Part shown: piece after piece, positions 54,201-63,040 of the stretch | How the letters are laid out: every line of letters starts with the position of its first letter | Position numbering within the stretch: the first letter of the stretch is position 1 | Assembly (NCBI RefSeq): GCF_002005305.1 | Contig: NZ_CP014782.1 | Coordinates: forward strand, 2,666,001-2,730,000 | Direction: 5' to 3' | DNA: 64,000 bases | Source of the DNA: Shewanella psychrophila | GTDB taxonomy: Bacteria; Pseudomonadota; Gammaproteobacteria; Enterobacterales; Shewanellaceae | The notes under the pieces: generated by a model | Told to the model about the DNA's origin: nothing | What the model saw: only the letters and a program-made list of their open reading frames with translations | The model's database searches: none | Program-made: the position numbers and the translations under genes

Positions 54201-54776
54201 ATCTGAAGAAGATGAACTACTGGTTACATTGGTATAGGGTATTGGCGATGCTTTAGAGCCTAAGCTATCTACAGGAAAACCATCGGAAACCCCTGTAGCA
54301 TTGCTAAATTGTAAAGCAGCATCATCTTCGAAATCTTCGAAGCAATCCACGTATGTAACAGTACTTCCTAGTTCATCAGGTAACTCTGTCCAGGTACCAT
54401 TTTCACCTGTAAACCCATACTCCCTAATAAACCCAGTGAAAAACCCATAAGATTCCAGATATACTTTTGAGGTTTTACAACCATTTACACTTTGAAAAAT
54501 ATAGTTATTACTAGCGGACTCCGGAACCCCAACACCGCCTTTACTGTAATAGAGTTTGGTAGAATCACTGACTGTTTCCCCACGCTCGTAAAAAGTCTCC
54601 GTATATTCACTGGTATCCATACTGCCCGAATTATCGAAGATAATCAGAACCTGTGGCCTTGCACCGGAACGTGCCGATGACTCAAATACATAGAGCTCAG
54701 TATCATCTCCATGAGTCACTCCAGATATCGTGCCTAAACTCACGATAACGGCACAAAGAAAACGTTTAATCCACAT
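51261..54776 (-). CDS. pilY1: Type IV pilus tip adhesin/assembly protein PilY1
   Basis: A 1171-residue exported protein with a signal peptide of about 23 residues. A von Willebrand A-like part begins VLIIFDNSGSMD with a MIDAS at Asp48, Ser50, Ser52. The C-terminal PilY1 beta-propeller domain (about 640-1130) carries the calcium-binding loop DANGDRLTDRIYATD. A Gly-rich linker (GGGGGGGDGDGC) precedes the C-terminal GVNRIYYHINE. PilY1 primes pilus assembly and mediates adhesion and surface sensing. It lies 2 bp after pilX and is followed by pilE. Confidence 0.93.
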   Translation of the reverse strand: MWIKRFLCAVIVSLGTISGVTHGDDTELYVFESSARSGARPQVLIIFDNSGSMDTSEYTETFYERGETVSDSTKLYYSKGGVGVPESASNNYIFQSVNGCKTSKVYLESYGFFTGFIREYGFTGENGTWTELPDELGSTVTYVDCFEDFEDDAALQFSNATGVSDGFPVDSLGSKASPIPYTNVTSSSSSSDKTAAIDKAFLTKFGIGKSVTLYTKTYIDWYHSTKSKRWTTRMEIAKRVMEDTVVTTPSVDFGLSVFNYNTGRTSDGGRIISGIQRRNAASKKTLVETINNLDADTWTPLCETLYEAYRYFSGGKVKFAKEAGSLDPERDRSVEDGNYYISPFGETQCSNRSYVVYVTDGSPTRDTAANSLVKGMSGYRSADKEDGSYLPALASILNRKDVNTNLEGDQFVSTFTIGFSDGADDAAPILKKTADLGGGAYFAAKDATQLQSALSQVFSQILEVNASFTSPSIASNNFDRTQTFDSVYYAMFLPNKGPRWMGNIKKFRVTGSGDIVDKNGALAIGTDGNLKASSCSYWTPNSVCSGSSGGGDGNDVRVGGAAHTLRGTTTRKLYGNLGTGGSLKLLTKSNASNSAGGDSALAAYMGVNSTELNKLFDWAKGKDVDDDDNDNSTSDIREDVLGDPLHSKPLAINFGSSSSPDLRILVGTNHGFLHMFKDSGDSVAESWAFMPYELLPNLVELRANVPTGVHSVYGMDSPPVAYVKTGSGGIEKAWIFAGMRRGGKSYYAIDITSPDSPSYMWKIDSDSAGMSELGQTWSEPVITLIPGWPIGNTDPASASPVLIFGAGYSPSSKDPAAVGLPDVQGRGVFIVDAKTGVLVHAFGPSSGTSVTQMPGITDSIPNSVAVLDANGDRLTDRIYATDTGGNVWRMDLPSASPKSSTNPWTAFKFADLGGSTLASDRRFFSEPAVAQTVFTNLSEVDVTVGGTTTKTKTYQNVAYDAVVVGTGHRPHPTDTSRSDMFYMLQDRHVISRSFNGAPGNEVPEALTLANLYNVTSAVPSSDADNISFGLKRGWYYGFGSLGEKSLAGASIIEGRVFFTSYVPGDTASSTQCLVSGVGRLYGFDLHKGTRSYTHEYLEMGERVPDTPQLVIPPNGNGDSYMYLIGIGAAGDEMEKSGGGGGGGDGDGCPPGDEKCVGGGLGVNRIYYHINE

Positions 54777-54778
54777 AA

Positions 54779-55210
54779 TTAACTCCCGGTTAATACTTCC
54801 TGTTCAACACCAGCGACCACGCTCAATTGCCCCAGATTCTTTTTCCCAAATGTTGCAGCACTTGAAATCTCTATCCGTCTACAACTCACTAAATTTGCCG
54901 AGCTAGCTTTTGTGCTTCTCTGGCAGTTCACATCTCCAGCGGCCAATGGATTAAGTGTATTGGTAACCCCAAGTGCGGCATCCACGAAAGTCATAGTGCC
55001 TTCCATGTTAGCCATCGTTGCCCCTTGATTGTTTGCAACCACCCTATCTTGCGCTCCTTGAGCGGCAGACATGGCTTCGATACGTTCTGAGCCAGCACCA
55101 GCCATCTTCATCGATTGACTAGAGTTGACGGCGAGTGCAACGCCAATAACAGTCATGATAATCAGTACTATCAAGGAGAAAAAAAGTACCATACCTTCTT
55201 GTTTCTTCAT
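54779..55210 (-). CDS. pilX: Minor pilin PilX
   Basis: A 143-residue prepilin-like protein. Leader MKKQEG is cut before Met7 or Val8; the helix MVLFFSLIVLIIMTVIGVAL follows. As in other PilX proteins the Glu5 of major pilins is lacking. The PilX N-terminal domain pattern (SQSMKMAGAGSERIEAMSAAQGAQ) is clear. A C-terminal cysteine pair (VNCQRST and LVSCRR) is present. It lies between pilW and pilY1 with gaps of 9 and 2 bp. Confidence 0.9.
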   Translation of the reverse strand: MKKQEGMVLFFSLIVLIIMTVIGVALAVNSSQSMKMAGAGSERIEAMSAAQGAQDRVVANNQGATMANMEGTMTFVDAALGVTNTLNPLAAGDVNCQRSTKASSANLVSCRRIEISSAATFGKKNLGQLSVVAGVEQEVLTGS

Positions 55211-55219
55211 GATGACCTC

Positions 55220-56203
55220 CTAGTTCCTTATCAACACGGGGTTTTCGAGTACTATGGTGGCTGAAACCACCTTTCTTCTAAAATGGTCATTCGTAGCAGC
55301 AATGACTTTATCACCTAGCTGGTAACTAGATTCGTTGGTGAAACCTCTGTCTTCATCAATAGATCTGACTAAAATAAATATCCTTAAAGCAACCAAGCGT
55401 TGAAATAGCTCATTATCCCACATCAAGTTAGTGACATTTTGTACAGGCATAAAACTATCGGCGGTATCATCACCATCGTTATCGAAACCATAGAGCACAC
55501 GAATATTCTCGATACCTTCCACCAGCTGTTCATAACTGCCCGAAGTATTCATTCCACCATTTCTCAGCACGCGGCGGCGAAGCACCGGGACACCGCTATC
55601 TTCCTGTATGTAGTAAATATGATGCTGATACTCCCAGAAACGAGCATTGTTCATAACCGGAGTGACTTGGTCACCACTGAAAATCACAGCTTCGTTGGCT
55701 GTCGCGCCCATGTAATAACGGTTATTATCATTAGGAACAGCAACAGATGGTCCGACTAAGCGTTTGATTTGTAATACATCGGTCGAAGCTGACACTCCTG
55801 TTAAACAGGCGAAGGAATCGGCTGAAACTCCTTGTTCATATCCCCAGAGTCGACGAAAATGTGCAGGGTTATTATTGGGCAAACTCGCATTATTAGCCCC
55901 ACCGCCGACACAATCACTGCCAGCTGGAATAGCAAGGGCGTTAATCTGGGTGTTAGTCCCTATAATAAAATCGGTACCCGTCATATCCGCCATAAAGCCA
56001 AGTTGGCTGACATCACGCTCAATTAAAGCTAGCGCAATACGACCGTTTTCCTGTAGCTGGTTAAACTGACTAGTCGTTACCACATTTGTTGCTGACATAT
56101 TAAACATTGAAAACAAGCCGGCACTTAAAAACAACGAGATAACCATAGCTACCATTAACTCTACTAATGATAAGCCTTGTTGTACTTTTAATTTATTGCT
56201 CAT
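55220..56203 (-). CDS. pilW: Minor pilin PilW
   Basis: A 327-residue prepilin-like protein. The ATG at 56203 gives the leader MSNKLKVQQG cut before Leu11, then LSLVELMVAMVISLFLS with Glu5; a TTG four codons upstream extends the frame. The C-terminal part is the PilW domain, with LFQRLVALRIFILVRSIDEDRG near the end. It starts 13 bp after pilV and is followed by pilX, in the minor-pilin operon. Confidence 0.9.
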   Translation of the reverse strand: MSNKLKVQQGLSLVELMVAMVISLFLSAGLFSMFNMSATNVVTTSQFNQLQENGRIALALIERDVSQLGFMADMTGTDFIIGTNTQINALAIPAGSDCVGGGANNASLPNNNPAHFRRLWGYEQGVSADSFACLTGVSASTDVLQIKRLVGPSVAVPNDNNRYYMGATANEAVIFSGDQVTPVMNNARFWEYQHHIYYIQEDSGVPVLRRRVLRNGGMNTSGSYEQLVEGIENIRVLYGFDNDGDDTADSFMPVQNVTNLMWDNELFQRLVALRIFILVRSIDEDRGFTNESSYQLGDKVIAATNDHFRRKVVSATIVLENPVLIRN

Positions 56204-56216
56204 AGGATTAACCAAA

Positions 56217-56768
56217 CTAAATAATCACAGTATTAACTGAATAGGCTCTTCTACGCTTGTTAGCGGTGCCGCAGGATTTCACAAAATCTCCTGCACTGGC
56301 TGCACCATCAGAAACAGCACGAATCCCCCTCCAGGTCATCACAACCAATACGTCTCCAGTACCCGATATCTGGATACATGCGGTCGGAGCATCCAAACCA
56401 CCAATAGAACGGGTACCTTTGGTTTCACCAGCCCCATTCATTGACTGCTCCCACTGAAAAAGATCCCAAGCACGCGTCTCGATGCTGGTACAAATAGCAT
56501 TTCCCCCCACAGCCACATCACAGGACTTTCCTGGTGCAGATAAACTACCAGTGTAAGTACCGGCATAGCCGGCTAACTGGCTTCTATTGAGTTTCATCCG
56601 ATTGATAATATCGATGGCATAAAAGGATGCTTGTGTCTGCTGGAAGGATTCGAAGCTGCCTCTCTTGGCAACAAGGTGCAGATTAAAAATACCAATCAAG
56701 CCAATAACCAAAATAACTAAGGAGACTAAAACTTCAACGAGTGAGAATCCTTTGGTTTTATTATTCAT
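56217..56768 (-). CDS. pilV: Minor pilin PilV
   Basis: A 183-residue prepilin. The ATG at 56768 follows GAAGGGAG and gives the leader MNNKTKG cut before Phe8, mature FSLVEVLVSLVILVIGLIG with Glu5; an upstream GTG extends the frame by nine codons. The C-terminal domain has two cysteine pairs (KSCDVAVGGNAIC and ACIQ...KSCGT). It is the first gene of the pilVWXY1E-tapY2-like operon, with about 180 bp of intergenic sequence before it and no fimU directly upstream. Confidence 0.9.
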   Translation of the reverse strand: MNNKTKGFSLVEVLVSLVILVIGLIGIFNLHLVAKRGSFESFQQTQASFYAIDIINRMKLNRSQLAGYAGTYTGSLSAPGKSCDVAVGGNAICTSIETRAWDLFQWEQSMNGAGETKGTRSIGGLDAPTACIQISGTGDVLVVMTWRGIRAVSDGAASAGDFVKSCGTANKRRRAYSVNTVII

Positions 56769-56951
56769 AAGCGTCAAACTCCCTTCATCCGCCACATATT
56801 TGACGCTTTAATTAGTGATTTACCTGTTAAAAATCTGTAAGTTAGCATTCTAAACCATGATATAGGTTAATCATAGTTTAGTCGAATGTTACCCGCTAGT
56901 AATATTAGTGTCTAAAAATGGAACTTGTTAGACCCGGCTTAAACTTCAAAC

Positions 56952-56985
56952 AATAAAAAAGGAGGCCTAAGCCTCCTTTTTTATT
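56952..56985. terminator. Bidirectional terminator after ispH
   Basis: AATAAAAAAGGAGGC / GCCTCCTTTTTTATT with loop CTAA. Confidence 0.92.
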
Positions 56986-57010
56986 TGTTTTCATCAATTT
57001 GCAACGGCTT

Positions 57011-57958
57011 CTACCTCAGCTCAGCTGGCACAGCAAAAACGGTATCTTCTTTGCGCCCCTCAACTTCAGTGATCACACTGGGTGCGAGCTCAGCAATAGC
57101 ATCTATCACTTGCTTAACCAGCACCTCTGGAGCCGATGCTCCCGCAGTTACTGCCACTTTAGTCACGTTAGTGAACCAAGCAGAGTTAATATCATCAGCA
57201 TTATCAACCAGATATGCTTCTGTACCACGTTTCTGTGCTAATTCTCGAAGACGATTCGAGTTAGAACTATTCTTAGATCCCACAACAATAAACAGATCCA
57301 CATCATCGGCAACATTGCGTACTGCATCTTGCCTATTTTGTGTGGCATAACAGATATCATCTTTACGCGGACCTTCAATCGATGGGAAGCGTTTCTGCAA
57401 CGCTGCGATGACACCTGCAGTGTCATCCATCGACAAGGTTGTCTGAGTGACGAAACACAAATTATCTGCATTCTTAACCACAAGAGACTCGACATCTGCT
57501 GGAGACTCGACCAATAAGACTCCCCCTTCAGGGTTATCGTACTGGCCCATGGTGCCTTCAACCTCAGGGTGGCCGGCGTGTCCAATAAGAATACACTCGA
57601 CTCCTTTACGGCTTGCACGAGTGACCTGAAGATGAACCTTAGTAACCAGAGGGCAAGTTGCATCGAATACCTTAAGACTGCGACGCTTAGCCTCGGCTCT
57701 CACTGCCTGTGATACACCATGTGCACTAAAGATAACGATACTATCATCAGGAACCTGATCCAGTTCCTCGACAAACACAGCTCCTCGCGCCTTAAGGTTC
57801 TCGACCACATAACGGTTATGCACCACTTCATGACGCACATAGATAGGTGGAGAAAACAGCTCTAACGCACGCTCGACTATGCTGATGGCTCTATCAACAC
57901 CGGCACAGAAGCCTCTGGGATTGGCAAGCTTAATCTGTAGACCATTTGCTTTATTCAT
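57011..57958 (-). CDS. ispH: 4-hydroxy-3-methylbut-2-enyl diphosphate reductase
   Basis: A 315-residue [4Fe-4S] enzyme for the last step of the MEP pathway, making isopentenyl and dimethylallyl diphosphate. Three cluster cysteines are present: Cys18 in PRGFCAGVDRA, the one in FDATCPLVTK and the one in DDICYATQNRQDAV. The family's EVVHNRYVVE and GHPEVEGTMG blocks are intact. It starts 3 bp after slpA, at the end of the ribF-ileS-lspA-slpA-ispH run found in most gammaproteobacteria. Confidence 0.96.
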   Translation of the reverse strand: MNKANGLQIKLANPRGFCAGVDRAISIVERALELFSPPIYVRHEVVHNRYVVENLKARGAVFVEELDQVPDDSIVIFSAHGVSQAVRAEAKRRSLKVFDATCPLVTKVHLQVTRASRKGVECILIGHAGHPEVEGTMGQYDNPEGGVLLVESPADVESLVVKNADNLCFVTQTTLSMDDTAGVIAALQKRFPSIEGPRKDDICYATQNRQDAVRNVADDVDLFIVVGSKNSSNSNRLRELAQKRGTEAYLVDNADDINSAWFTNVTKVAVTAGASAPEVLVKQVIDAIAELAPSVITEVEGRKEDTVFAVPAELR

Positions 57959-57961
57959 ACA

Positions 57962-58384
57962 CTAAAGTACCTGTATCACTTCCAACTCAAACGTAAGCAC
58001 CTGACCCGCTAAAGGGTGATTAAGATCCACCGTCACAGAATCACCAGCTATATCCCTAACGATGCCTGGAATTTCACTGCCACCCGGACCACCGAAGCTC
58101 ACAATAACACCAGGCTCGAGTTCCATATCTCCGGGAAACTTACTTCTATCCATATAATGAATCGCGTCTGGATTAGACTCGCCAAAGGCATCGACAGCTT
58201 CGAGAGTGAAACTATGGGTATCACCTTCCCCAAGAGACTCGATTTGTGCCTCAAAAGCCGGACTTAAACTTTCATCACCGATATTAAGCCTCACAGGTTT
58301 ACCCGAAGCCTTGGTGCTATCGGCGGTAGAGCCATCTTCAAGCACAATATTCATATGACATAAAATAGAACGTACATCAGTCAA
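57962..58384 (-). CDS. fkpB: FKBP-type peptidyl-prolyl isomerase SlpA (FkpB)
   Basis: A 140-residue SlyD-like FKBP with inserted IF domain. Diagnostic parts are VLEDGSTADSTKASGKPVRLNIGDESLSPAFEAQIESLGEGD and the C-terminal VNxxHPLAGQ block (DLNHPLAGQVLTFELEV). Like E. coli SlpA it lacks the His-rich metal tail of SlyD. It sits between lspA (5 bp) and ispH, the conserved order, and acts as a folding helper in the cytoplasm. Confidence 0.94.
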   Translation of the reverse strand: MTDVRSILCHMNIVLEDGSTADSTKASGKPVRLNIGDESLSPAFEAQIESLGEGDTHSFTLEAVDAFGESNPDAIHYMDRSKFPGDMELEPGVIVSFGGPGGSEIPGIVRDIAGDSVTVDLNHPLAGQVLTFELEVIQVL

Positions 58385-58389
58385 TTCAA

Positions 58390-58920
58390 TTACTCCTTTG
58401 CAGCACTTTTTTCATCTTGCGCTTTTTTCTGTTTCTCGAGGCGATCTGAGATAAATGAGTCAATAATAATAAGTGCAGCACCGACACAAATTGCAGAATC
58501 TGCGATATTAAATGCAGGAAAGTGACTCTTGTTCCAATAAAAATCCAAGAAGTCGACCACGTATCCATGTTGCAGACGATCGATAAGATTACCTAAGGCA
58601 CCACCGATAACTAAAGTATAGGCAAGGTTGAGTCGCCACATCTTTGTCGGTTGTTTTCTTAACCAGAATGTCAGCAAGGCACTAAATCCCACTGCTATAA
58701 AGGTAAATAACCATTTCTGCCAACCACCAGCATCACTCAAAAAGCTGAATGCAGCCCCATAGTTACGCACATAGGTAAAATTAAATATAGGTAATAGTTT
58801 TACAGATTCATAAAGGTCAAAGTTAGCTAAGACCCATTGCTTAGAGACTTGATCGACAATGAATATCAGTACAACCACCCAGTACCAGCGTAAACCACTC
58901 TCTTTCCAATTAATTGGCAT
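58390..58920 (-). CDS. lspA: Lipoprotein signal peptidase
   Basis: A 176-residue inner-membrane aspartyl protease that removes signal peptides from prolipoproteins. Four membrane helices can be placed. The catalytic aspartates are in GGALGNLIDRL and FNIADSAICVG. VRNYGAAFSF is the conserved block. The C-terminal tail is charged (EKQKKAQDEKSAAKE). It precedes fkpB and follows ileS; a T-rich hairpin just upstream may attenuate it. Confidence 0.95.
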   Translation of the reverse strand: MPINWKESGLRWYWVVVLIFIVDQVSKQWVLANFDLYESVKLLPIFNFTYVRNYGAAFSFLSDAGGWQKWLFTFIAVGFSALLTFWLRKQPTKMWRLNLAYTLVIGGALGNLIDRLQHGYVVDFLDFYWNKSHFPAFNIADSAICVGAALIIIDSFISDRLEKQKKAQDEKSAAKE

Positions 58921-58934
58921 AGGGCCTTCCTCTT

Positions 58935-58960
58935 AAAAAAAATGACGCATAGTAGCGTCA
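58935..58960 (-). terminator. Terminator/attenuator-like hairpin upstream of lspA
   Basis: TGACGC / GCGTCA with loop ATAGTA; on the minus strand T8 follows, ending about 14 bases before the lspA start. In the ileS-lspA transcript it would act as a partial terminator or attenuator. Confidence 0.6.
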
Positions 58961-59020
58961 CTTTCCATAGTTCAAATATTCATGGCAGCTTTATTATTCA
59001 GCCGCCATATATAAAATATT

Positions 59021-59044
59021 GAGCCTGAAGATGTTATCAGGCTC
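59021..59044 (-). terminator. Terminator-like hairpin after ileS
   Basis: GAGCCTGA / TCAGGCTC with an 8-base loop; on the minus strand AATATTTTATA follows. Confidence 0.55.
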
Positions 59045-59057
59045 TTAGTATCACAAG

Positions 59058-61880
59058 TTAGGCAAACTGGCGTACTTCACCCTCGCCTTCGATGTTAGTA
59101 ACACATCGGGTACAAAGAGTTGGATGTGCTTCAACTTGAGCAACATCTTCTCTGTGATGCCAGCAGCGCTCACATTTAGCTGCTTCGGACTTCAACCAGC
59201 CAAGTTTAAGCGATGCAAGCTCAGTTTCAATCGCATCACTTGGCGCCTTAGACAAATCAAGTACTTGTGTTTTAGATGTCAGCAGTACGAATCTCAACTC
59301 GTCACCTAGACTGTTTAACGCTGTAGATAACGCTTCATCAGCATATAGGGTGATCTCAGCTTCCAATGAACCACCGACCAGCTTTTCACGTCTGGCTTGC
59401 TCGATAACCTTGTTGACTTCACCGCGAACGCTAAGCAACTGCTCCCAGAACTCATCACTAAGATCAGACTCTACAGTCACTGACTCTAGCCCTTGGAACC
59501 ACTCTTGAGTGAATACATAAGCATCACGCTCACCAGGAAGTAGCTTCCAGATCTCATCGGCTGTGAAAGATAAGATAGGTGCAATCCAACGTACCATAGC
59601 TTCAGAAATCAAATACAGTGCACTCTGGCAACTGCGACGGGCATGGCTATCGCCTTTAGCTGTGTACTGTCTATCCTTGATGATATCGAGATAAAAACTA
59701 CCAAGCTCAACCGAACAGAACTGCATTAATTTCTGAGTCACTGTGTGGAAGTTGTACTGCTCGTAGGCTTCTAATAGCTCTTCTTGCAAGGCTGCAGCAC
59801 GACGTACCACCCAACGGTCCAGGGCTACCATATCTTCAATGGCGACCGCGTCTTTTACCGGGTCAAAACCGTTGATGTTAGCCAGTAAGAAACGTGTGGT
59901 GTTTCGAATTCGGCGATAGGAATCGGCGCTACGCTTGAGGATTTCATCAGAAACCGTCATTTCCCCACTATAATCCGTTGCTGCCACCCATAGACGTAGA
60001 ATATCCGCGCCTAATTTATTGGTCACAGTCTGAGGAGCGATAACATTGCCCACAGATTTTGACATCTTACGGCCTTTACCATCGACGGTGAAACCGTGAG
60101 TCAATACTTGCTTATAAGGTGCTTTGCCATTCATCGCGGTCGATATCATCAAAGATGACATAAACCAACCACGATGCTGATCGCTGCCTTCAAGATAAAG
60201 GTCTATGCCATGCCCATGATATTCGGGGCGAGCCGCAACGACCGATGAGAATGAAGAACCTGAGTCATACCACACATCTAAGGTGTCAGTGACTTTACGG
60301 TATTGGTCGGCTTCATCACCTAGAAGTTCTGCCGCATCAAGATCCCACCAGGCTTGGATGCCCTCTTGTTCGATCTTATTAGCAACGCGTTCCATCAAGG
60401 AGATGCTGTCAGGATGCAACTCTTCGGTTTCACGATGAACAAACAAAGTAATAGGAACGCCCCAGGTACGCTGACGTGAGATACACCAGTCCGGACGATT
60501 CTCCACCATTTTCTCGATTCGACTCTGGCCCCAATCAGGGATCCACTGAGTCTTCTCTATTTCGCCCAGAGCTTGCTTTCTCAGGCCCTTATTATCCATA
60601 GAGATAAACCATTGAGGTGTCGCTCTAAAGATAATAGGAGTCTTGTGTCTCCAGCAATGAGGGTAACTATGAAGAATACTCTCGTGCTTGATCAACGCGC
60701 CCTTCTCTTCAAGAAGAGTGACCACATTCGCATTAGCTTTAAATACGTGTTGGCCAGCAAAAATTTCGGTATCTGATTTATAAACACCATTATCGCCAAC
60801 AGGATTGGCAACTTCTAGACCATATTTCTGACCAATCACGAAATCGTCTTGACCATGGCCAGGTGCGGTATGAACAATACCCGTACCCGAATCGACAGTA
60901 ACATGATCGCCTAAGATAACTGGCACATCGAAGTCATAGAAAGGATGGTCAAAGCGTAAAAGCTCTAATTCCTGACCTTTAACTTGAGCAAGGACCTTAT
61001 GAGAATCGACTCCATAACGCTCCATGCATGACTCGACAAGCGCCTCGGCTAAGATAACGACTCTGGTGGCATCGTCCTTAACAAACTCAACCAATGAGTA
61101 ATCAAGATCCGCTGCGATTGACAATGCACGGTTTGCAGGCAAGGTCCATGGTGTCGTAGTCCAGATAACCATAGAGACATCAGTTTCAGTCTCAACGCCA
61201 CCAAACTTAGCCAACAAAGCAGCCTTATCCGTTGCAACAAAGGCAACATCGATAGCCGGAGACTTCTTATCTTCATATTCGACTTCAGCTTCGGCCAGTG
61301 CCGAGCCACAATCGGTACACCAATGCACAGGTTTGACACCTTTATGCAGATGGCCACTCTCGATCACCTTAGACAGTGAGCGCACTATGTTAGCTTCGGT
61401 ATCGAAATCCATCGTTAGGTAAGGCTTATACCAATCGGCAAATACACCAAGACGAATAAAACCATCACGCTGGCCATCAACTTGCTTAGCCGCATATTCA
61501 CGACACTTCTCGCGAAACTCAGCCGCGGTAACCTTATGACCAGGCTTACCCACTTTCTGCTCAACTTTTAGCTCAATAGGTAGACCATGACAATCCCAGC
61601 CAGGAATATAGGGCGCATCGAAACCAGATAGCGTCTTAGATTTTACAATAATATCTTTGAGGATTTTATTAACAGAATGACCAATATGAATATCACCGTT
61701 GGCGTAAGGAGGACCATCATGCAAAATAAATGGTGTACGGCCAATACGGCTATCACGGATCTGTTGATACAGTCCGTCTGCAGCCCAGGATTTCAACATT
61801 TCCGGCTCACGATTAGCCAGATTACCACGCATCGGAAACTCAGTTTCCGGTAAATTCAAAGTAGATTTATAGTCGCTCAT
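59058..61880 (-). CDS. ileS: Isoleucyl-tRNA synthetase
   Basis: A 940-residue class I synthetase that charges tRNA-Ile; E. coli IleS has 938 residues. The class signatures are the HIGH motif in PPYANGDIHIGHSVNKI (about 57-73) and the KMSKS motif in KGRKMSKSVGN. The CP1 editing domain is present, and the C-terminal zinc-binding motif CERCWHH...CTRC is complete. It is followed by lspA and preceded by ribF, as in E. coli. Confidence 0.97.
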   Translation of the reverse strand: MSDYKSTLNLPETEFPMRGNLANREPEMLKSWAADGLYQQIRDSRIGRTPFILHDGPPYANGDIHIGHSVNKILKDIIVKSKTLSGFDAPYIPGWDCHGLPIELKVEQKVGKPGHKVTAAEFREKCREYAAKQVDGQRDGFIRLGVFADWYKPYLTMDFDTEANIVRSLSKVIESGHLHKGVKPVHWCTDCGSALAEAEVEYEDKKSPAIDVAFVATDKAALLAKFGGVETETDVSMVIWTTTPWTLPANRALSIAADLDYSLVEFVKDDATRVVILAEALVESCMERYGVDSHKVLAQVKGQELELLRFDHPFYDFDVPVILGDHVTVDSGTGIVHTAPGHGQDDFVIGQKYGLEVANPVGDNGVYKSDTEIFAGQHVFKANANVVTLLEEKGALIKHESILHSYPHCWRHKTPIIFRATPQWFISMDNKGLRKQALGEIEKTQWIPDWGQSRIEKMVENRPDWCISRQRTWGVPITLFVHRETEELHPDSISLMERVANKIEQEGIQAWWDLDAAELLGDEADQYRKVTDTLDVWYDSGSSFSSVVAARPEYHGHGIDLYLEGSDQHRGWFMSSLMISTAMNGKAPYKQVLTHGFTVDGKGRKMSKSVGNVIAPQTVTNKLGADILRLWVAATDYSGEMTVSDEILKRSADSYRRIRNTTRFLLANINGFDPVKDAVAIEDMVALDRWVVRRAAALQEELLEAYEQYNFHTVTQKLMQFCSVELGSFYLDIIKDRQYTAKGDSHARRSCQSALYLISEAMVRWIAPILSFTADEIWKLLPGERDAYVFTQEWFQGLESVTVESDLSDEFWEQLLSVRGEVNKVIEQARREKLVGGSLEAEITLYADEALSTALNSLGDELRFVLLTSKTQVLDLSKAPSDAIETELASLKLGWLKSEAAKCERCWHHREDVAQVEAHPTLCTRCVTNIEGEGEVRQFA

Positions 61881-61911
61881 TGATCCTATACCATTAATTT
61901 AGCAAAGCAGT

Positions 61912-62847
61912 TTAGCCTGCATCATTGCCAAGCAGAGCCTTGGCTTTGTCAGCGTCATTGTTAATTTGTTTTTTCAGCGCATCCAACGACTTGAATGGCT
62001 GCTCATCTCGAATCTTCGCTACCAACTCAACTTCGACGGTACGACCATAAAGATCATCATCGAAATCAAACAGGTGCACTTCTAACTGACAGATCTGGCC
62101 ATTGACAGTCGGTCTAAAACCCACATTGGCCACGCCATCATAAATATCACTGCCGTCCCAATACAACTTAACGGCAAATACCCCCCTCACCGGAGACACT
62201 TGACGTTTAAGCGCTATATTGGCTGTTGGAAATCCTAAAGTCCTGCCTAATTTTTCCCCGTGGGCGACTTTACCACACAAGGTGAAAGGATGACCGAGCA
62301 GACGTCTCGCTTGCTCTAAGTTACCTTTAGCCAACTGATTTCTAATTTCAGTCGAACTGACTCGTTTATCGCCTAAAACGAAACTTTGAGTACTCACCAC
62401 GGCAAACTGATGCTTTTCCCCAGCTAACTTAAGCATCTCAAAGTTACCTTTGCGCTGCTTACCAAAGCAAAAATCATCCCCTATTACCAAGTATTTAACC
62501 CCTAAGGACTCAATCAATAATTTGTCGATAAAGTCCTGAGCCGATAGATCAGCAAACTTAGCATTAAAGTTAATACATACTAACCTGTCAACCCCCAGCT
62601 CTTCGAGTAAAATGATTTTATCTCTAAGAGTACTGAGCCTAGCTGGCGCATTATCGCCTCTAAACATCTCTTGAGGCTGAGGCTCAAAGGTCATCAAGGT
62701 TGCAGGGACATTTAACTGTCTCGCCTTCTTGACTAACTTAGCGATAACTTCAGCGTGGCCTCGATGAACCCCATCAAAATTACCGATAGTGAGAACACAA
62801 CCGTGATGTGCAGGTAAAATATTGTGAATACCGCGGATTAGTTCCAT
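61912..62847 (-). CDS. ribF: Bifunctional riboflavin kinase/FAD synthetase
   Basis: A 311-residue cytoplasmic enzyme that makes FMN and FAD from riboflavin. The N-terminal adenylyltransferase domain has TIGNFDGVHRGH at about 21-32 and the VSSTEIRN motif; the C-terminal kinase domain begins near 185 with the flavokinase block GRTLGFPTANI. It starts 31 bp before ileS, and the pair is cotranscribed as in most gammaproteobacteria. The FAD it supplies is required, among others, by the halogenase-like proteins of this window. Confidence 0.96.
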   Translation of the reverse strand: MELIRGIHNILPAHHGCVLTIGNFDGVHRGHAEVIAKLVKKARQLNVPATLMTFEPQPQEMFRGDNAPARLSTLRDKIILLEELGVDRLVCINFNAKFADLSAQDFIDKLLIESLGVKYLVIGDDFCFGKQRKGNFEMLKLAGEKHQFAVVSTQSFVLGDKRVSSTEIRNQLAKGNLEQARRLLGHPFTLCGKVAHGEKLGRTLGFPTANIALKRQVSPVRGVFAVKLYWDGSDIYDGVANVGFRPTVNGQICQLEVHLFDFDDDLYGRTVEVELVAKIRDEQPFKSLDALKKQINNDADKAKALLGNDAG

Positions 62848-62961
62848 TAAATTACATAACTAGCAGGCCTAAGTGGGCGGATTATATACCAGCTGACGAG
62901 GATAATCAGCAAGGATCTTTCCCTGAGATAATTGATGTCAGTTTTAATAAACAATCAAAAG

Positions 62962-62995
62962 GTAAAATGCCGCCTTAATTAAGCAGGCATTTTAC
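62962..62995 (-). terminator. Terminator after murJ
   Basis: GTAAAATGCC / GGCATTTTAC with a 14-base loop; on the minus strand CTTTT follows. Confidence 0.65.
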
Positions 62996-63040
62996 GGTTC
63001 ACACAGCTTAGTCTCTGCAAGATATCAGCAATTCACAGCG

